From assembly GCA_010015675.1 (NCBI GenBank), contig ML976988.1, forward strand, positions 358,168-422,167: 64,000 nucleotides of DNA, written 5' to 3'. Source of the DNA: Byssothecium circinans. Lineage: Eukaryota > Ascomycota > Dothideomycetes > Pleosporales > Massarinaceae. Each line of letters begins with the position of its first letter. The first letter of the stretch is position 1. This document shows, one piece after another, positions 23,336-33,114 of the stretch. Below the pieces are notes generated by a model. That model was not told the origin of the DNA and made no database searches. It saw nothing but the letters and a program-made list of their open reading frames with translations. Both the position numbers and the translations under genes were made by a program.

Positions 23336-25231
23336 CTATTGGAATTTCGCTGGAAGTTTGATGTTGCGGCCACGGCGCGTTGTGGTTGTGGGTGCTGGAT
23401 CGCGCGCCATTTCACTACCCCTATCCCCCCTATCCTCAGCAACCACCACACGTTGTTTTTTCTTCTGTTTTGGCGCTGCGGCAGGCTTTGAGGCCTTCCT
23501 CTTTCCCTTTTGGGAAGTTTGTGTAGCCTTTTTGGAGTTTTCTTTCTCCTGAATCTTGCGTTGTTTCTCAGCCTCCTTCCCCGCCGCGATCCTCTCCTTT
23601 TCCTCCTTCTTCTTAGCCCTCAACCTTTCTCTTTCTTCCTTCTCTTGTAGCTTACGTAGCTTAGCTGAGGCCTATTCTGCTTTCTTACGAGCCTTCTCAA
23701 GTTGTTACTCCTCTTTTTCTCGATCCTCGATAGCTGAACGTACTCTGGCCTCCCTTAGCTTCCTTGGGGACCAGAAAACTGCTCCACCATGGTACTCCTT
23801 GCGTTGCTGCAGGTCTAGAGGCTTGCTCTTCTTCTGATGCTTCTTCTTGACTTGTAGGGCCTTTGTCAGGCCTTGTACCTCAGCGTGGAGTATGTCGTTT
23901 TGAACAGAGATATGGTGGAGAGAACGCTTCAGCTTCTGCACCTCCTTACTGCCCTCATCCCTCACAGCCTTACGCACAAGGGTCTCAATTTTAAGCCAAT
24001 CCTTGCCGCTGAGTACTGAGGTAGAGCTCTCTCTCGAATCCTGTAGCTCTGGCGTTGATTTAATGAACCTTTAGAGGATTACACTAAGGTTATAGGGCCA
24101 TATACTAGTAGCCTCAAAGGACTTCAGAATTGTTTCCTTTTTGAAGGAGGTAGTCCAGGCCTCCCAGAAGAGAGGGAAGAAGTCTCCTTTCTTTACTGAG
24201 AGTAGTCCCTGGGCCTCGTGGAGGTAGGTAGTAAGAGCTTTTGAGTAGGCTAATGAGAGAGGCTTAAAGAGTACTACATCAAGGGGCTGCAGCGTGTGCG
24301 TTGAATGAGGAGGAAAGATCATAAGGAGAATTCAATTGCGGTCACAGTAGTTGATAAAGTCCATAGTTACGTGGGACCCATGGCCATCCAGGATAAGTAA
24401 TCAGTAGGCTCAACGAGCTTTCGCTTTTGTGTACCGATCAAAGATCTGCTCAAGCCACGCAAGGCCTATATCGTTGCTGGTCCATCCATTAGGAGAAGTA
24501 GTGACGAAAACCTCATGCTTCCTAGCCTCAATATCCTCTACCCAGGCTGATTGGAGAGCGTTATTGGCAGCTGCAAATAGTAGGCCTAGTAGCAACGCTG
24601 TTCCATCAGCACAAACGCAAGCCAGGATGGTCATCCACTCTCTGTTGCCATCTTGGAGGGCTGATTTCACTTCCCCGCGGTCCCACATGGCTTTGCTGAA
24701 GATCCTTTTGCTTCTTCTAATCACCCCTATGAGGAAGCCCTTCTCATCTATATTGTACGTGTGACGAGGCTCTATATCGTACTCCTCAATTTTCTCTAGC
24801 AGAAGTTGAAAGAATTGCTCGTATTTGACTCCTGAATCAGCTTGGTGGCGCACTCGATCCATTCCAGTGGCCTAATGGGGGGTGATTTCGACGTTGTAAC
24901 GGTTGATAAATCGGGTAACCCAGCTTTTTCCTACTAGTTGTTCGCCGTTGGTTTGAGCAATTGATGAAGCAAAATTCTGCAGCATCTCCCTTGTAGGTGG
25001 TAGACGACGGGCTGTAAGCTTTTCTATATAGCTTACAAGCTCCAGTTCTTGTTGAGGGGTGAGCTTTCGCCGTTGGAGTTGTTGCTCTTTCATCAGCAGG
25101 TTTTTGCCCTGGTGTATCCTCCTTAACGTAGTATCTAGTACACCATATTTTTTCGCTATTTTTTAATACGAGCATTCTTCTCCTAGTCCACGCGATTCGA
25201 TTTCTTCAATTGCCTTGTCAATTGGATCCAT
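23336..25231 (-). pseudogene. Pogo/Fot1-type transposase, eight stops, no frameshift
   Basis: The frame from the ATG at 25231 has 631 sense positions. The N-terminal part is a psq-type helix-turn-helix (KAIEEIESRGLG ... IAKKYGVLDTTLRRIHQGKN), then a CENP-B/Tc5-type HTH (LTPQQELELVSYIEKL, QLVGKSWVTRFINRY). The DDE_1 catalytic core follows: YNIDEKGFLIG (first Asp), LILDGHGSHVTMDFINYC (second Asp) and PPHSTHTLQPLDVVLFKP (third Asp). The tail is a Lys/Glu-rich coiled coil with basic patches. Stops lie at 25163-25165, 24872-24874, 24410-24412, 24401-24403, 24332-24334, 24071-24073, 23705-23707 and 23672-23674. All eight segments are in one frame, so decay has been by point mutation only. At least six stops fit Gln to TAA/TAG changes, that is CpA to TpA. 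It is inactive as read. Confidence 0.88.
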
Positions 25232-25275
25232 ATTGGCTGAGTTGTGGGTGGGTGAAGGATTGGGTGGAAAATGCG

Positions 25276-25321
25276 GGGGTGCGCCATTTGCTGAACCCCG
25301 CCAAGTGCTGAACCAACACGT
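25276..25321 (-). repeat. Right terminal inverted repeat
   Basis: Mate of the repeat at 23183-23228. Identity ends abruptly after CACCCC (read from the outside in). It is followed by TA. Confidence 0.95.
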
Positions 25322-25622
25322 TACTGTAGTACATATTATAACCTATCTGGATGAAAAGATGACCATTGAGAACGCACCAAGGCCAACCGTCTCCCAAAAG
25401 TGATGAGGTCATGAGCGTACGAAGATGCTGGTGACTCACTAAATACGATCAGCTTCGTATACTAAGCCACATTGGCGTGCGCGGTGGCTGACTCAGCAGC
25501 GTCCTTCGTTGCCATTTCTCTATGTAATTTCATCACGACGTGTACTGATTAACAACATAACGACACTCAAGAGCATAACTCGAGCTCTTTATTTTATCAG
25601 TTAGCTACATCTTTATGTTGAA

Positions 25623-27297
25623 ATGGTGCGCAAAACCGCGGGGTTCGTGAGCAAACGGCCGCATAGAAAGTCCCGAGGGGGATGCTTCACATGCAAGAAG
25701 AAGAAAGTCAAGGTGAGGCCATGATTATACGAAGAGGAAACATGATTAATATTTCTTTCAGTGTGATGAAGCTTCACCCGTGTGTGGCTATTGCGCGTTG
25801 CGAAAAATCGACTGTGTATACCCCCAGGAATCTAGCTCGTCGTCAAAAGCATCCGTATCCCCTTCAAACGCCTATCCAGCCCAACCCTACGAGTCCCAAG
25901 TCTATGAAGCCCAGGATGTTGGATCCCGAACATCGAGCCTCGTTCCAGCAATCCATACTTCCTCTGGCCAACTCACCGGTACTGACATTAAACTCCTGGA
26001 CCACTTCAAAACGGCCGTATGGCGCACCATATCCACTCGTCGCGACTACTCAACAGAATATCTGAACCGAGACTGGGTGCCTTCAAAAGCCATCAAGACC
26101 AACTATCTCTTGTACACCATTCTGAGTATGTCCGCAGGCCACATGAATACCATGAACCCCGACCGTCGCATCAAGACCCTCGCTTTGAGTTACCGACAAA
26201 AGGCGTTCAATACATACACGAAGGCTCTGAGTAACATCACCGCGGACAACTATGAGACTATTTTGATGACGAGTCTGTACATGATGGGCATGGTCCCGCA
26301 GCCCGAGCAGCCTTGTACATATGATGAGTGTCTAGAATGGATGGGCGCCTTATTCCAAATGATGCAAGGTCTACGTGTCTTGGCCGGCCTGAAATGGGCC
26401 GCCGGAATCGAAAAACTCGAAATCTATCCCATCTTCAAGCGCGAACTGAATACATTACCACCTCCACCAACGCTGAGATGTGTACCTACGGATCCAAAGT
26501 TCTGGGCCAATCCCCGGCCTCCTGATGATAATCCAATGCAACCAAATCCACCGAACACATATGGGATACCAACGCTGGATTCGTCGCCTCCACCGACGCA
26601 ACCGCCCATCAGTTCAGGAAGGGACATGTCGAAGCTACCTTATCGGCCAGTCGAGCTTATGAGTGCCGGAAAGTCCCCGCATGCGCCTCAGTCGTGGGAG
26701 AAGCCAGCATCATGGCAATTGCCGCTCCCTGCTTTCCTTCCACCGCCGCTCATGACCGTACTAAAGAAACTGGTGGAGCCTTCGTCGGCAGAGAAAGCGA
26801 CAGATCCTCATGCTCCAGTCATTCTTCCTGCTTTACATGCTCTGAGTCCCATCTTCCTATCGTTGTATTACAATCACCTCGAGCCCGATTTCTTTGTCCG
26901 TGTCATGGCGCTTCCTACGTTTCTGCCTCCTCAGTTCCTTGCTTTGATGTCGATGAGAGAACCACGCGCGCTTGTTATTGTTGCTTGGTGGTTCGCCTTT
27001 TATAGACTGTTACCAAAAATGCAGGTGTGGTGGATTGAAAGCATTGTGCCGCAAGTTTTACAAGCAGTCAGCAACGTGGTCATGAGAAGTAATGATAAGG
27101 ACTTGATGGATGCTATGGAAGGGGCATATCGAATTGTAATGGAGGCAGATAGATGGGGGAAAGGGGACGAGGGTAGAGAGAGGGCAGCGAGGAAAGTCTT
27201 TGAAGGCTGGGATGGGGTGTACTGGGATGATGGTCCGAAGAGGGCTGAAGAGTGGAGGTTCTCGGAAATGGTTGATTTGGAAGGTTCGGTATCATGA
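25623..27297 (+). CDS. Zn(II)2Cys6 transcription factor
   Basis: Fungal binuclear zinc-cluster regulator. Exons 25623-25712 and 25762-27297 give 541 aa. The 49-nt intron falls inside the zinc cluster, between Lys30 and Cys31. The six cysteines are at residues 21, 24, 31, 38, 41 and 48 (C-x2-C-x6-C-x6-C-x2-C-x6-C), preceded by a basic N-terminus (KRPHRKSRGG). The rest is the usual fungal regulator body: LLDHFKTAVWRTIS, TNYLLYTILSMSAGHMN, YRQKAFNTYTKALSNI and ETILMTSLYMMGM are typical of the sterol-uptake/Upc2-like subgroup by shape. This subgroup call is weak. A proline-rich loop (about residues 270-320) divides the body. It converges with the next gene, with only 31 bp between stops. Target genes cannot be inferred. 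Confidence 0.9.
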
Positions 27298-27328
27298 TAT
27301 TCCCCATGCAGATGTTACTTATCTTGAT

Positions 27329-28125
27329 TCAAGATCCGCCCGTGACACCTTTGGTTTTGGTCGTACTCGATGTCGTCTCACCTGTCACCGGCTGCGGGTC
27401 TCTCGTCATACAGTACAACTTTATCCTGTCCTTCTCCGCCTCACCATCCTCACATGCCATTTCCCGGACAAGTTTAAACCCGAACCTTTCGTAAATAGGT
27501 ACGTTTGGCACATTCCTGCTACTCTCCAGATAGCACGGCACGCCCTCGTTATCTGCCATCTTCAACACCTCTTCCATCAGCGCCCTACCCACGCCCTGCC
27601 CCTGAGCCTTTGGCAATACTGTCACGATATTGCAGAAATAGTACCCCTTCTCGCTGGTCCAGAGCTCCTTCTGCGCCTCTGCTTGCCGCTCCTTCCAAAT
27701 CCAGTACCTTTTCGTCGACAAGCCGCCGCGTCCATACCACAGATTCATGCGGATTTGGTTGAACCAGAGATACCAGAAGGAGAGGTATAGCGACCAGGAT
27801 TGCGGTTGCGAAGGCGGGGTTGGGGGTAGCCACATGGCGCAGCCGAGGATCTTGCTAGGGTTGGAGGAAGAACGCGCGACGTAGAAGAGGCCGTGTTGGA
27901 TGCCCCAGCGGCAACGGAGGGTGAGAGAGACGCGATTACGCGCAAGTGAGACCTGGACGCTGTCAGACACTGCAAGGGAGAAATGAAGAAGGGCCTAAGA
28001 AGGGGTACCTTTTCGCGGTCTGGATACACCCAGTTGTTGTAGGGGTCGTTGGCGAAGGCTTGTTGGATTGTGTCGATAGCGCCGTTGATATCGGCTTCAG
28101 TCATGCGCGAGACTTCTATAGCCAT
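27329..28125 (-). CDS. GNAT-family N-acetyltransferase
   Basis: Acetyl-CoA-dependent N-acetyltransferase of the GNAT fold. Exons 28125-28009 and 27952-27329 give 246 aa. I use the AG at 27954-27953, giving YPDREK/VSLARNRVSLTLRCRWGI, because the AG a few bases upstream loses frame. The start gives MAIEVSRMTEADINGAIDTI, typical of the beta1/alpha1 opening. The acetyl-CoA motif is intact as VLPKAQGQGVGRALMEEV (Q-x-x-G-x-G), followed by ADNEGVPCYLESSRNVPNVPIYERFGFKLV. An in-frame ATG farther upstream (28230) adds non-family sequence. Such fungal GNATs are common and often of unknown substrate. It is cytosolic by lack of any targeting signal. Confidence 0.88.
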
Positions 28126-28488
28126 GTTGAAGAGCCAGTGGTTGAGTTTTGGGTGATGGTGTGAGCGGAAGCAGCGCTTCAAGGTGGAAATTGCTGACGT
28201 GGGTGTGAAGAGGAGAAACAAGGCCTGCAAACAGAAGTTCTAACCATCTTTACTGCGGGGGCATACCGCGGTGGAGGTGGCATGGCGGTCCAGTCGACGA
28301 GAGAGATAGCAGGCATCTGTAAGCGATACCTAGGCGATACCTAGGTAAAGCACGTGAAGAACTATGACGGTTTAGGGAAGTGTAAGCGATAGACAACTCA
28401 CCTCCAGCCGATGTCATATGTCTTTCGGCCTGGCCTGTCCCATCTTCTGTTCTCCTACAATGCTACAAACGCCTGTGCATGCGGCACT
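28126..28488. other. Intergenic, with short TACCTAGG repeats
   Basis: Divergent interval between the GNAT gene and the kinase relic. Two adjoining copies of GCGATACCTAGG lie at about 28323-28345. Nothing else is seen. Confidence 0.4.
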
Positions 28489-29320
28489 ATGCCACGTTCC
28501 GAAACAATTGAGTTTCGGCTCTGCCAGAAGACGGATGACGGAACCATAACGACGAGCGATTCCTTATGGAGGATCTATATGTCCGGCCTGGGTAGGGATG
28601 ATGCTGAAGTTATATTGAAAGAGCATGGGATTACGAATGCTTGGTTCCCGTTTCCGAAGCTAACGCTGCGACAACTTCTCGATTCTAGACCGGATGAGTT
28701 GAACTTTGATGAGTGGCAGCAAGATCTCCACCAGAGCTCAAGTTGGCCGGACACTGATCCGAGCGGATATATCCACTTATCTCTTGAGGATGCGGATGAG
28801 ATTATGGAGACCAACCGACATTTTGGCCATGGAGCATTCGGTTATGTCCGGCCACTGACCATGAAGACCCAGTCAGCGCCAGTGGTGTGCATACGCAAGA
28901 AGGTCCAAAGGCCTAAAGCACTCAAAGCTCAAAGACAGTACTTTGCGGCCCTTTCTCGCGAAATACACGTTATGCGTCAAGTGTCACATTCTCATTGCGT
29001 GCAGCTGCTTGGAAGTTATACGGACTACAACTTCATGGGCATCCTCTTATTACCTGTAGCCGATATGGATCTCGCGGCCTTCCTAGACCTCCCAAAACTT
29101 TCGGATGCGTTCCTCGTCGACATCTTGGTGACTTTGGTAATTGGACTCACCCGTGGGAGCCTATTAGGATTTTTGCTGTCCCAACATCTTCATCATACTT
29201 CTTTCAGATTTCTTGGAGAGTCTATTTTCCACTGAAGAGCATATTCTAGGTCGTCGATGAAATGTTCTTGGCCGACTTTGCGTGGTTCATCAAACTATCC
29301 TTCAATTTGCATGTATTTTG
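28489..29320 (+). pseudogene. Decayed protein kinase gene
   Basis: The open part (28489-29235, 248 aa) reads a kinase N-lobe. The Gly loop is FGHGAFGYVRPLT, the beta3 Lys is in VVCIRKKVQR, the alphaC Glu is in ALSREIHVMRQVSHSHCVQLLGSY, and the hinge is ILLLPVADMDLAAFLDLP. After that the frame loses kinase character and stops with no HRD loop. In another frame about 20 nt past the stop, VVDEMFLADFAWFI resembles the DFG region with Gly changed to Ala. I therefore read this as a gene whose C-lobe has been lost or scrambled, not as a real short kinase. The N-terminal 100 residues (before the Gly loop) carry no known domain. A truncated but expressed protein is possible. Confidence 0.65.
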
Positions 29321-31208
29321 CCTTTGCTTTGACCTCTTCGAGGCTCATAGACGGCAATCATGGATTGCTTTGCGAAAGTGGTGAAATGGTCTGTGATTAC
29401 GTCATGCACGGCACAGCAACCTTGAGCTTGATGCTTTCCACGTAAATGATGTTGGGTTGGCTTAGGTGCATGTGTATCTAGAGGGGCTTGCCGAAAATGG
29501 AGGCCTCTAGGCCAGTAATTTCTTAGCACTAGAGAGTCTTTCATCCACGGTCGATCTCTATTTATCACATAATTGTCATTAACTACAAGAGGTTTCTTAC
29601 GTCCTAGTTTTGTTTTATACTAAACCTCTTAACCTTGAACCCCTATTTTTAACCTGCTCTCTCGTGCACAGTGTTTCCATAGCTACTACCCTTTTATACA
29701 ATTCCTCAACATCAGCACCAAGACAAGTGCACGTGCACAGTGCTCCCGGCTTGCATTATACTAACGTGAACTTTAACAGGCATTATTTGGAATTTTAGAT
29801 CATCTTTTATTGTTTTTGTTCCAGATCCTTGACACCCTTATTCTCATAGCCTCGTAGTAACCTCATAAACAGCGCTCCTAGAACCCGCCAACGCTTAATC
29901 TCTCCATACCTTCGCTCGAGAACTAACACAAAAGATCACATCACATAGATACCACCAACGCTCCACTTAAATCAACAGAAGGTATGACAAATTACAACCT
30001 TTAGTTGAACAAGGGCTCATCAGAGATTGATACTCGTACTACCTGCTTCGCTGCCACAGAAAGAACACCTAATCTAGCTACTACACTTGCTGCGAAGCCG
30101 CACGCTGCGTTATATATCAAAACTAGTGCAATCAATAAAATGTCGCATCAAAGTGGATGCCGCATTTTCTTCGCTGCGCCTTAACGGGACATATACATCC
30201 GGCACCTGCTAATTCAGCTGTAACTGCTGGCCTCAACTCTTAAGTTCAGTTCCCTTCTTCAAACCAATCGACTCCTCAATATAATGAACGAGCTCCAACG
30301 AAATTGGTCATATAAGGTTCGGATTAAGAATGGCGGTTCCAATGAAGCACAATTCAGCTAGCACGGCAAATTGTACTAGCTTATGCGTGATAAGGATGTG
30401 CTGGGGCAGTGATGTTGATGCGTTTACCACTTCATCTGGCGTGGAAAATATATAGTTTGGAGTATTCGATGTGATTGATCAGATTAAAGTGTAACGCAGC
30501 GTATTACTGTGCCGTACTGCCCAAATACCGAACTTTAGGGAGGATGATGTGATTGATCAGATGCTACTCATGATGCAGCATGTCGTTGTGCTACAGCGGT
30601 TAGATACGGAACTTAAGGGAGTGGTTAATTAGATGCTTGCATAATGAAGTACGTTGCTGTACCGTAGCGCTTGGATAATGTAGGTGACATTTGTCATATG
30701 CAAACAGTGCGAGGTCATCGCCTGGCGATCGCCCTGCCAGTATGCTCAATACATAAGGGTGACGCTCTTCACACATCCCAAGCCATACACTCCACGGAAC
30801 TCAAGCAGTCTCCATTCACACGGGGTAAATCCTATTTCAAAAGCATCCTCTTTCTTCTAGATTGCGCTCGCAAAGACTGAAGCATTTAGTCTCTACAACT
30901 CTCTGCCTACTCTTAGCGAGGCCCACGAACAGTTTGTTGACCGTAAGTCCACACTACGTGCATTGGCTGCGCTTTTGGCCCAGTATGAGTCTACATTCGG
31001 CCTGTCTCGTTCATGCCCACTGTAAGCTTGCTGAAGGCGAGATCATGCTGGCTAGAGGCAATGTCTCTCAGCCCGAGCGGATAGAGCATGCTTTAACTTT
31101 GTACCCCGAGCGTTGGCTTTTTTCTATTCAGAGTAGTGTTAGTTTCTAAGTCTAGAATAACAACTAGTGCCTAAAAAACCTCCAAGCCCCCATGTACCAC
31201 AATCTGCT
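29321..31208. other. AT-richer gene-free interval between kinase loci
   Basis: No credible gene. Bases look AT-richer than the flanks, especially 29560-30660. A degenerate tandem repeat (30459-30680) is inside. I could not find terminal repeats or coding relics of a transposon. Confidence 0.45.
30459..30680. repeat. Degenerate tandem repeat, units about 72-78 bp
   Basis: GATGTGATTGATCAGAT occurs at 30468-30484 and again at 30546-30562, 78 bp apart. Each copy is followed at the same distance by a diverged block ending ATACCGAACTTTAGGGAG / ATACGGAACTTAAGGGAG. A third, weaker unit begins at about 30621 (GGTTAATTAGATGCT), 72 bp on. The units are diverged, so the array is old. Confidence 0.7.
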
Positions 31209-32207
31209 TTATATCTGGACCTCCCCCACCATGACACGGAGGTCGGCTAGGGTTGGACGCTCCTCCGGCCTCGGACGCATGCACGCTTCGACGATGGCCT
31301 GAAGTGGAGGTGGAACAGGCCATTCAACGAAACGCGTGATTGGCCCGTTCGCATAAACCATGCTTTTGATGCAATTTCCAATGTCATATATGTCGGATTT
31401 CGGGGTCCACCCCGAGTCCTCCAGGCCTCCTTGGAAGGCGACTTCAGGCGCCGACCGCTCTCCCCAATGGCTTTCGAGATCGCAGACAACCAGGCGCTCC
31501 CCATCGTCTGAAAAGAGAATGTTATCGACGCGTAAGTCGCGATGGACGATACCAACTGAATGAAGGCAAACCAAGGCGTCAATGAGTTGCAGGATCCAAC
31601 TCTTATAAACGGCCAAGGAGGAGAAGCGACCGAGGGTGCGCGCGCTAGACGACAGCTTTTCGAAGACGAGCTTCCCGTCAGCAGACCTGCCAAAAAGCTG
31701 GACGACGTGCGGAGAGAGAGGATGGCCCGGTACAGAGCCGCCCCGGCACCTGATGAGATTCTCGATCTCACTTCGGTACTTGCCGTTCTTGAGAAAGTGC
31801 TTCGCCGGGTCGACGCAGACGAGCGGCAGTTTGGAAACGAGGTCGCCCACGTCCTCGGAGTCGTCCTCTATGAGCTCGGGATACTCCAGACAGTGGTCCA
31901 GTGGATGTATGTCGTCGCCATCGATCTCAAAATGACCTGACATGGAGGGTAATTTCCGATAGAGCCGCAGGATATTGCCCGAGAGAGTACCGGGAACGTC
32001 GAAGATGCGCACACACTGTCCATACTTGGTGCCGTCGTCAAACCAATACGTCATGTAGGACTTGTCACCGCGCTGGAGGTCCAGTTCGAGAAGCGGTCGA
32101 CCGCCAGGGGGATAAAGATTGGTAGTAACGCGACGGTGCTCATACTCAGCTCGGAGATGGAGCACTTCTTTGCTAAACAGGTCGTCAAGTTGACTCTTAT
32201 TAGCCAT
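31209..32207 (-). CDS. Protein kinase-like protein
   Basis: Single-exon gene of 332 aa from the fungal group of divergent Ser/Thr kinase-like proteins. The C-lobe is clear: LQLIDALVCLHSVGIVHRDLRVDNILF (HRD, catalytic Asp and metal-binding Asn, near residue 220), VVCDLESHWG (DLE in place of DFG, metal-binding Asp kept), RSAPEVAF (APE) and WTPKSDIYDIGNCI. It ends in ACMRPRPEERPTLADL with the conserved Arg. The N-lobe is poorly conserved and I cannot identify a classical Gly loop. The catalytic residues suggest possible activity, but nucleotide binding is doubtful. The first 130 residues have no recognised domain. It is divergent from the next gene. Confidence 0.8.
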   Translation of the reverse strand: MANKSQLDDLFSKEVLHLRAEYEHRRVTTNLYPPGGRPLLELDLQRGDKSYMTYWFDDGTKYGQCVRIFDVPGTLSGNILRLYRKLPSMSGHFEIDGDDIHPLDHCLEYPELIEDDSEDVGDLVSKLPLVCVDPAKHFLKNGKYRSEIENLIRCRGGSVPGHPLSPHVVQLFGRSADGKLVFEKLSSSARTLGRFSSLAVYKSWILQLIDALVCLHSVGIVHRDLRVDNILFSDDGERLVVCDLESHWGERSAPEVAFQGGLEDSGWTPKSDIYDIGNCIKSMVYANGPITRFVEWPVPPPLQAIVEACMRPRPEERPTLADLRVMVGEVQI

Positions 32208-32550
32208 AGATTAGTAGTAGGCGCTGATTCTAAGAAGAAAGTACGGATAGTGCTACCGTTTGGGTTGAGGGGTGTTGTTGGGAAGCGGGCAGGTGAATTG
32301 GTCGAAAAATAAATTCGCCCAACGCGCCAAGGTGGCGTACGAGTACGGGTGACGATAGCTTAGTTTCTCTTAAAATCAAAATCGCACCCTACACCGGAAA
32401 AAAAATGAGAGACTCAGGACTCCTTAAAGGATAGGTCAGCAACTGTACGCTCAGAGAACGCTCGGTCGATGTTAACTTGGTGTTAGCGCAAACGCCTGCA
32501 TCATTATCGGCGCCCCGCTCATTCATGACAACAATCCTCACAGGAATCAG
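32208..32550. promoter_or_regulatory. Divergent promoter region
   Basis: About 340 bp lie between the start of the kinase-like gene and the plus-strand hypothetical gene. The stretch must hold both promoters. No specific site is defended. Confidence 0.4.
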
Positions 32551-33114
32551 ATGCCCTGCAAACCCCCAAACAAAAAGAAAAAGCCCAGGGTCGAACTCGG
32601 CGTGTACGCGCGCTCTAGTCACCCAGGCACCTACCACTTCGCCCTTTTCATCTCCCCAAAATACAGAGCACCCCAAATGCCCCAATCAGCCACCAAACAC
32701 GACGTCAAGAACGCCCTGCAGAATCCGTTTGCGGATGACTTACTCGCAACTCAGCCATGGCGATACGACCGCGATAGCATCGAAGACGTGCAAACTGAAC
32801 AAGACCTCTTGGTACGTGTCATCATTGGGAAGGTCGTAACGGTTGTTGAAGAAATCGATGCTGTATTGGCAGCGATCCCAGTCGAGAGTGTAGGGCTAAG
32901 GGAATTTAATGACGAGATGTGGATGGAGGCTGCGATTGAAGAGTTGAAGAAGAAAGAGGCTGTCAAGGGGTTGGTAACATGGAAGGCTATGAAGGGGGTT
33001 GCGGTGGACTATGTGGAGATGAAGAAAAGGATAGGACGGTGGGATACTGAGTGGGAAGGAGAGAAGAGAGTACCGATGCTGGATTTGATGACTGGGGAGG
33101 AGGTTGTTGGGTGA
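32551..33114 (+). CDS. Fungus-specific hypothetical protein, 187 aa
   Basis: Small single-exon gene. VELGVYARSSHPGTYHFALFISPK near the start, then SATKHDVKNAL, WRYDRDSIEDVQTEQDLLVRVIIGKV and WMEAAIEELKKK resemble a family of uncharacterised small proteins widespread in Pezizomycotina (pattern YARxHHPGTYHWALLxxPK). No enzyme motif, signal peptide or membrane segment is visible. The start is the first ATG of the frame, giving a short basic leader (PPNKKKKPR). An unseen upstream exon is possible. Function is unknown. Confidence 0.72.
   Translation: MPCKPPNKKKKPRVELGVYARSSHPGTYHFALFISPKYRAPQMPQSATKHDVKNALQNPFADDLLATQPWRYDRDSIEDVQTEQDLLVRVIIGKVVTVVEEIDAVLAAIPVESVGLREFNDEMWMEAAIEELKKKEAVKGLVTWKAMKGVAVDYVEMKKRIGRWDTEWEGEKRVPMLDLMTGEEVVG

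Larger units (their letters stand above)
23183..25321 (-). mobile_element. Pogo/Fot1-like DNA transposon, full length
   Basis: A complete Tc1/mariner-superfamily element of 2139 bp. The two ends are perfect 46-bp terminal inverted repeats (left 23183-23228, right 25276-25321) starting ACGTGTTGGTTCAGCACTTG. They are flanked by a TA target duplication (23181-23182 and 25322-25323). One minus-strand reading frame (25231-23336) fills the inside and codes a pogo/Fot1-type transposase, now interrupted by stops. The length, perfect long TIRs, TA duplication and single ORF all fit the Fot1/pogo group of fungal elements. I do not assign it to a named family. It lies between the RTA1-family gene and the Zn2Cys6 gene, disrupting neither coding sequence. 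Confidence 0.93.
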
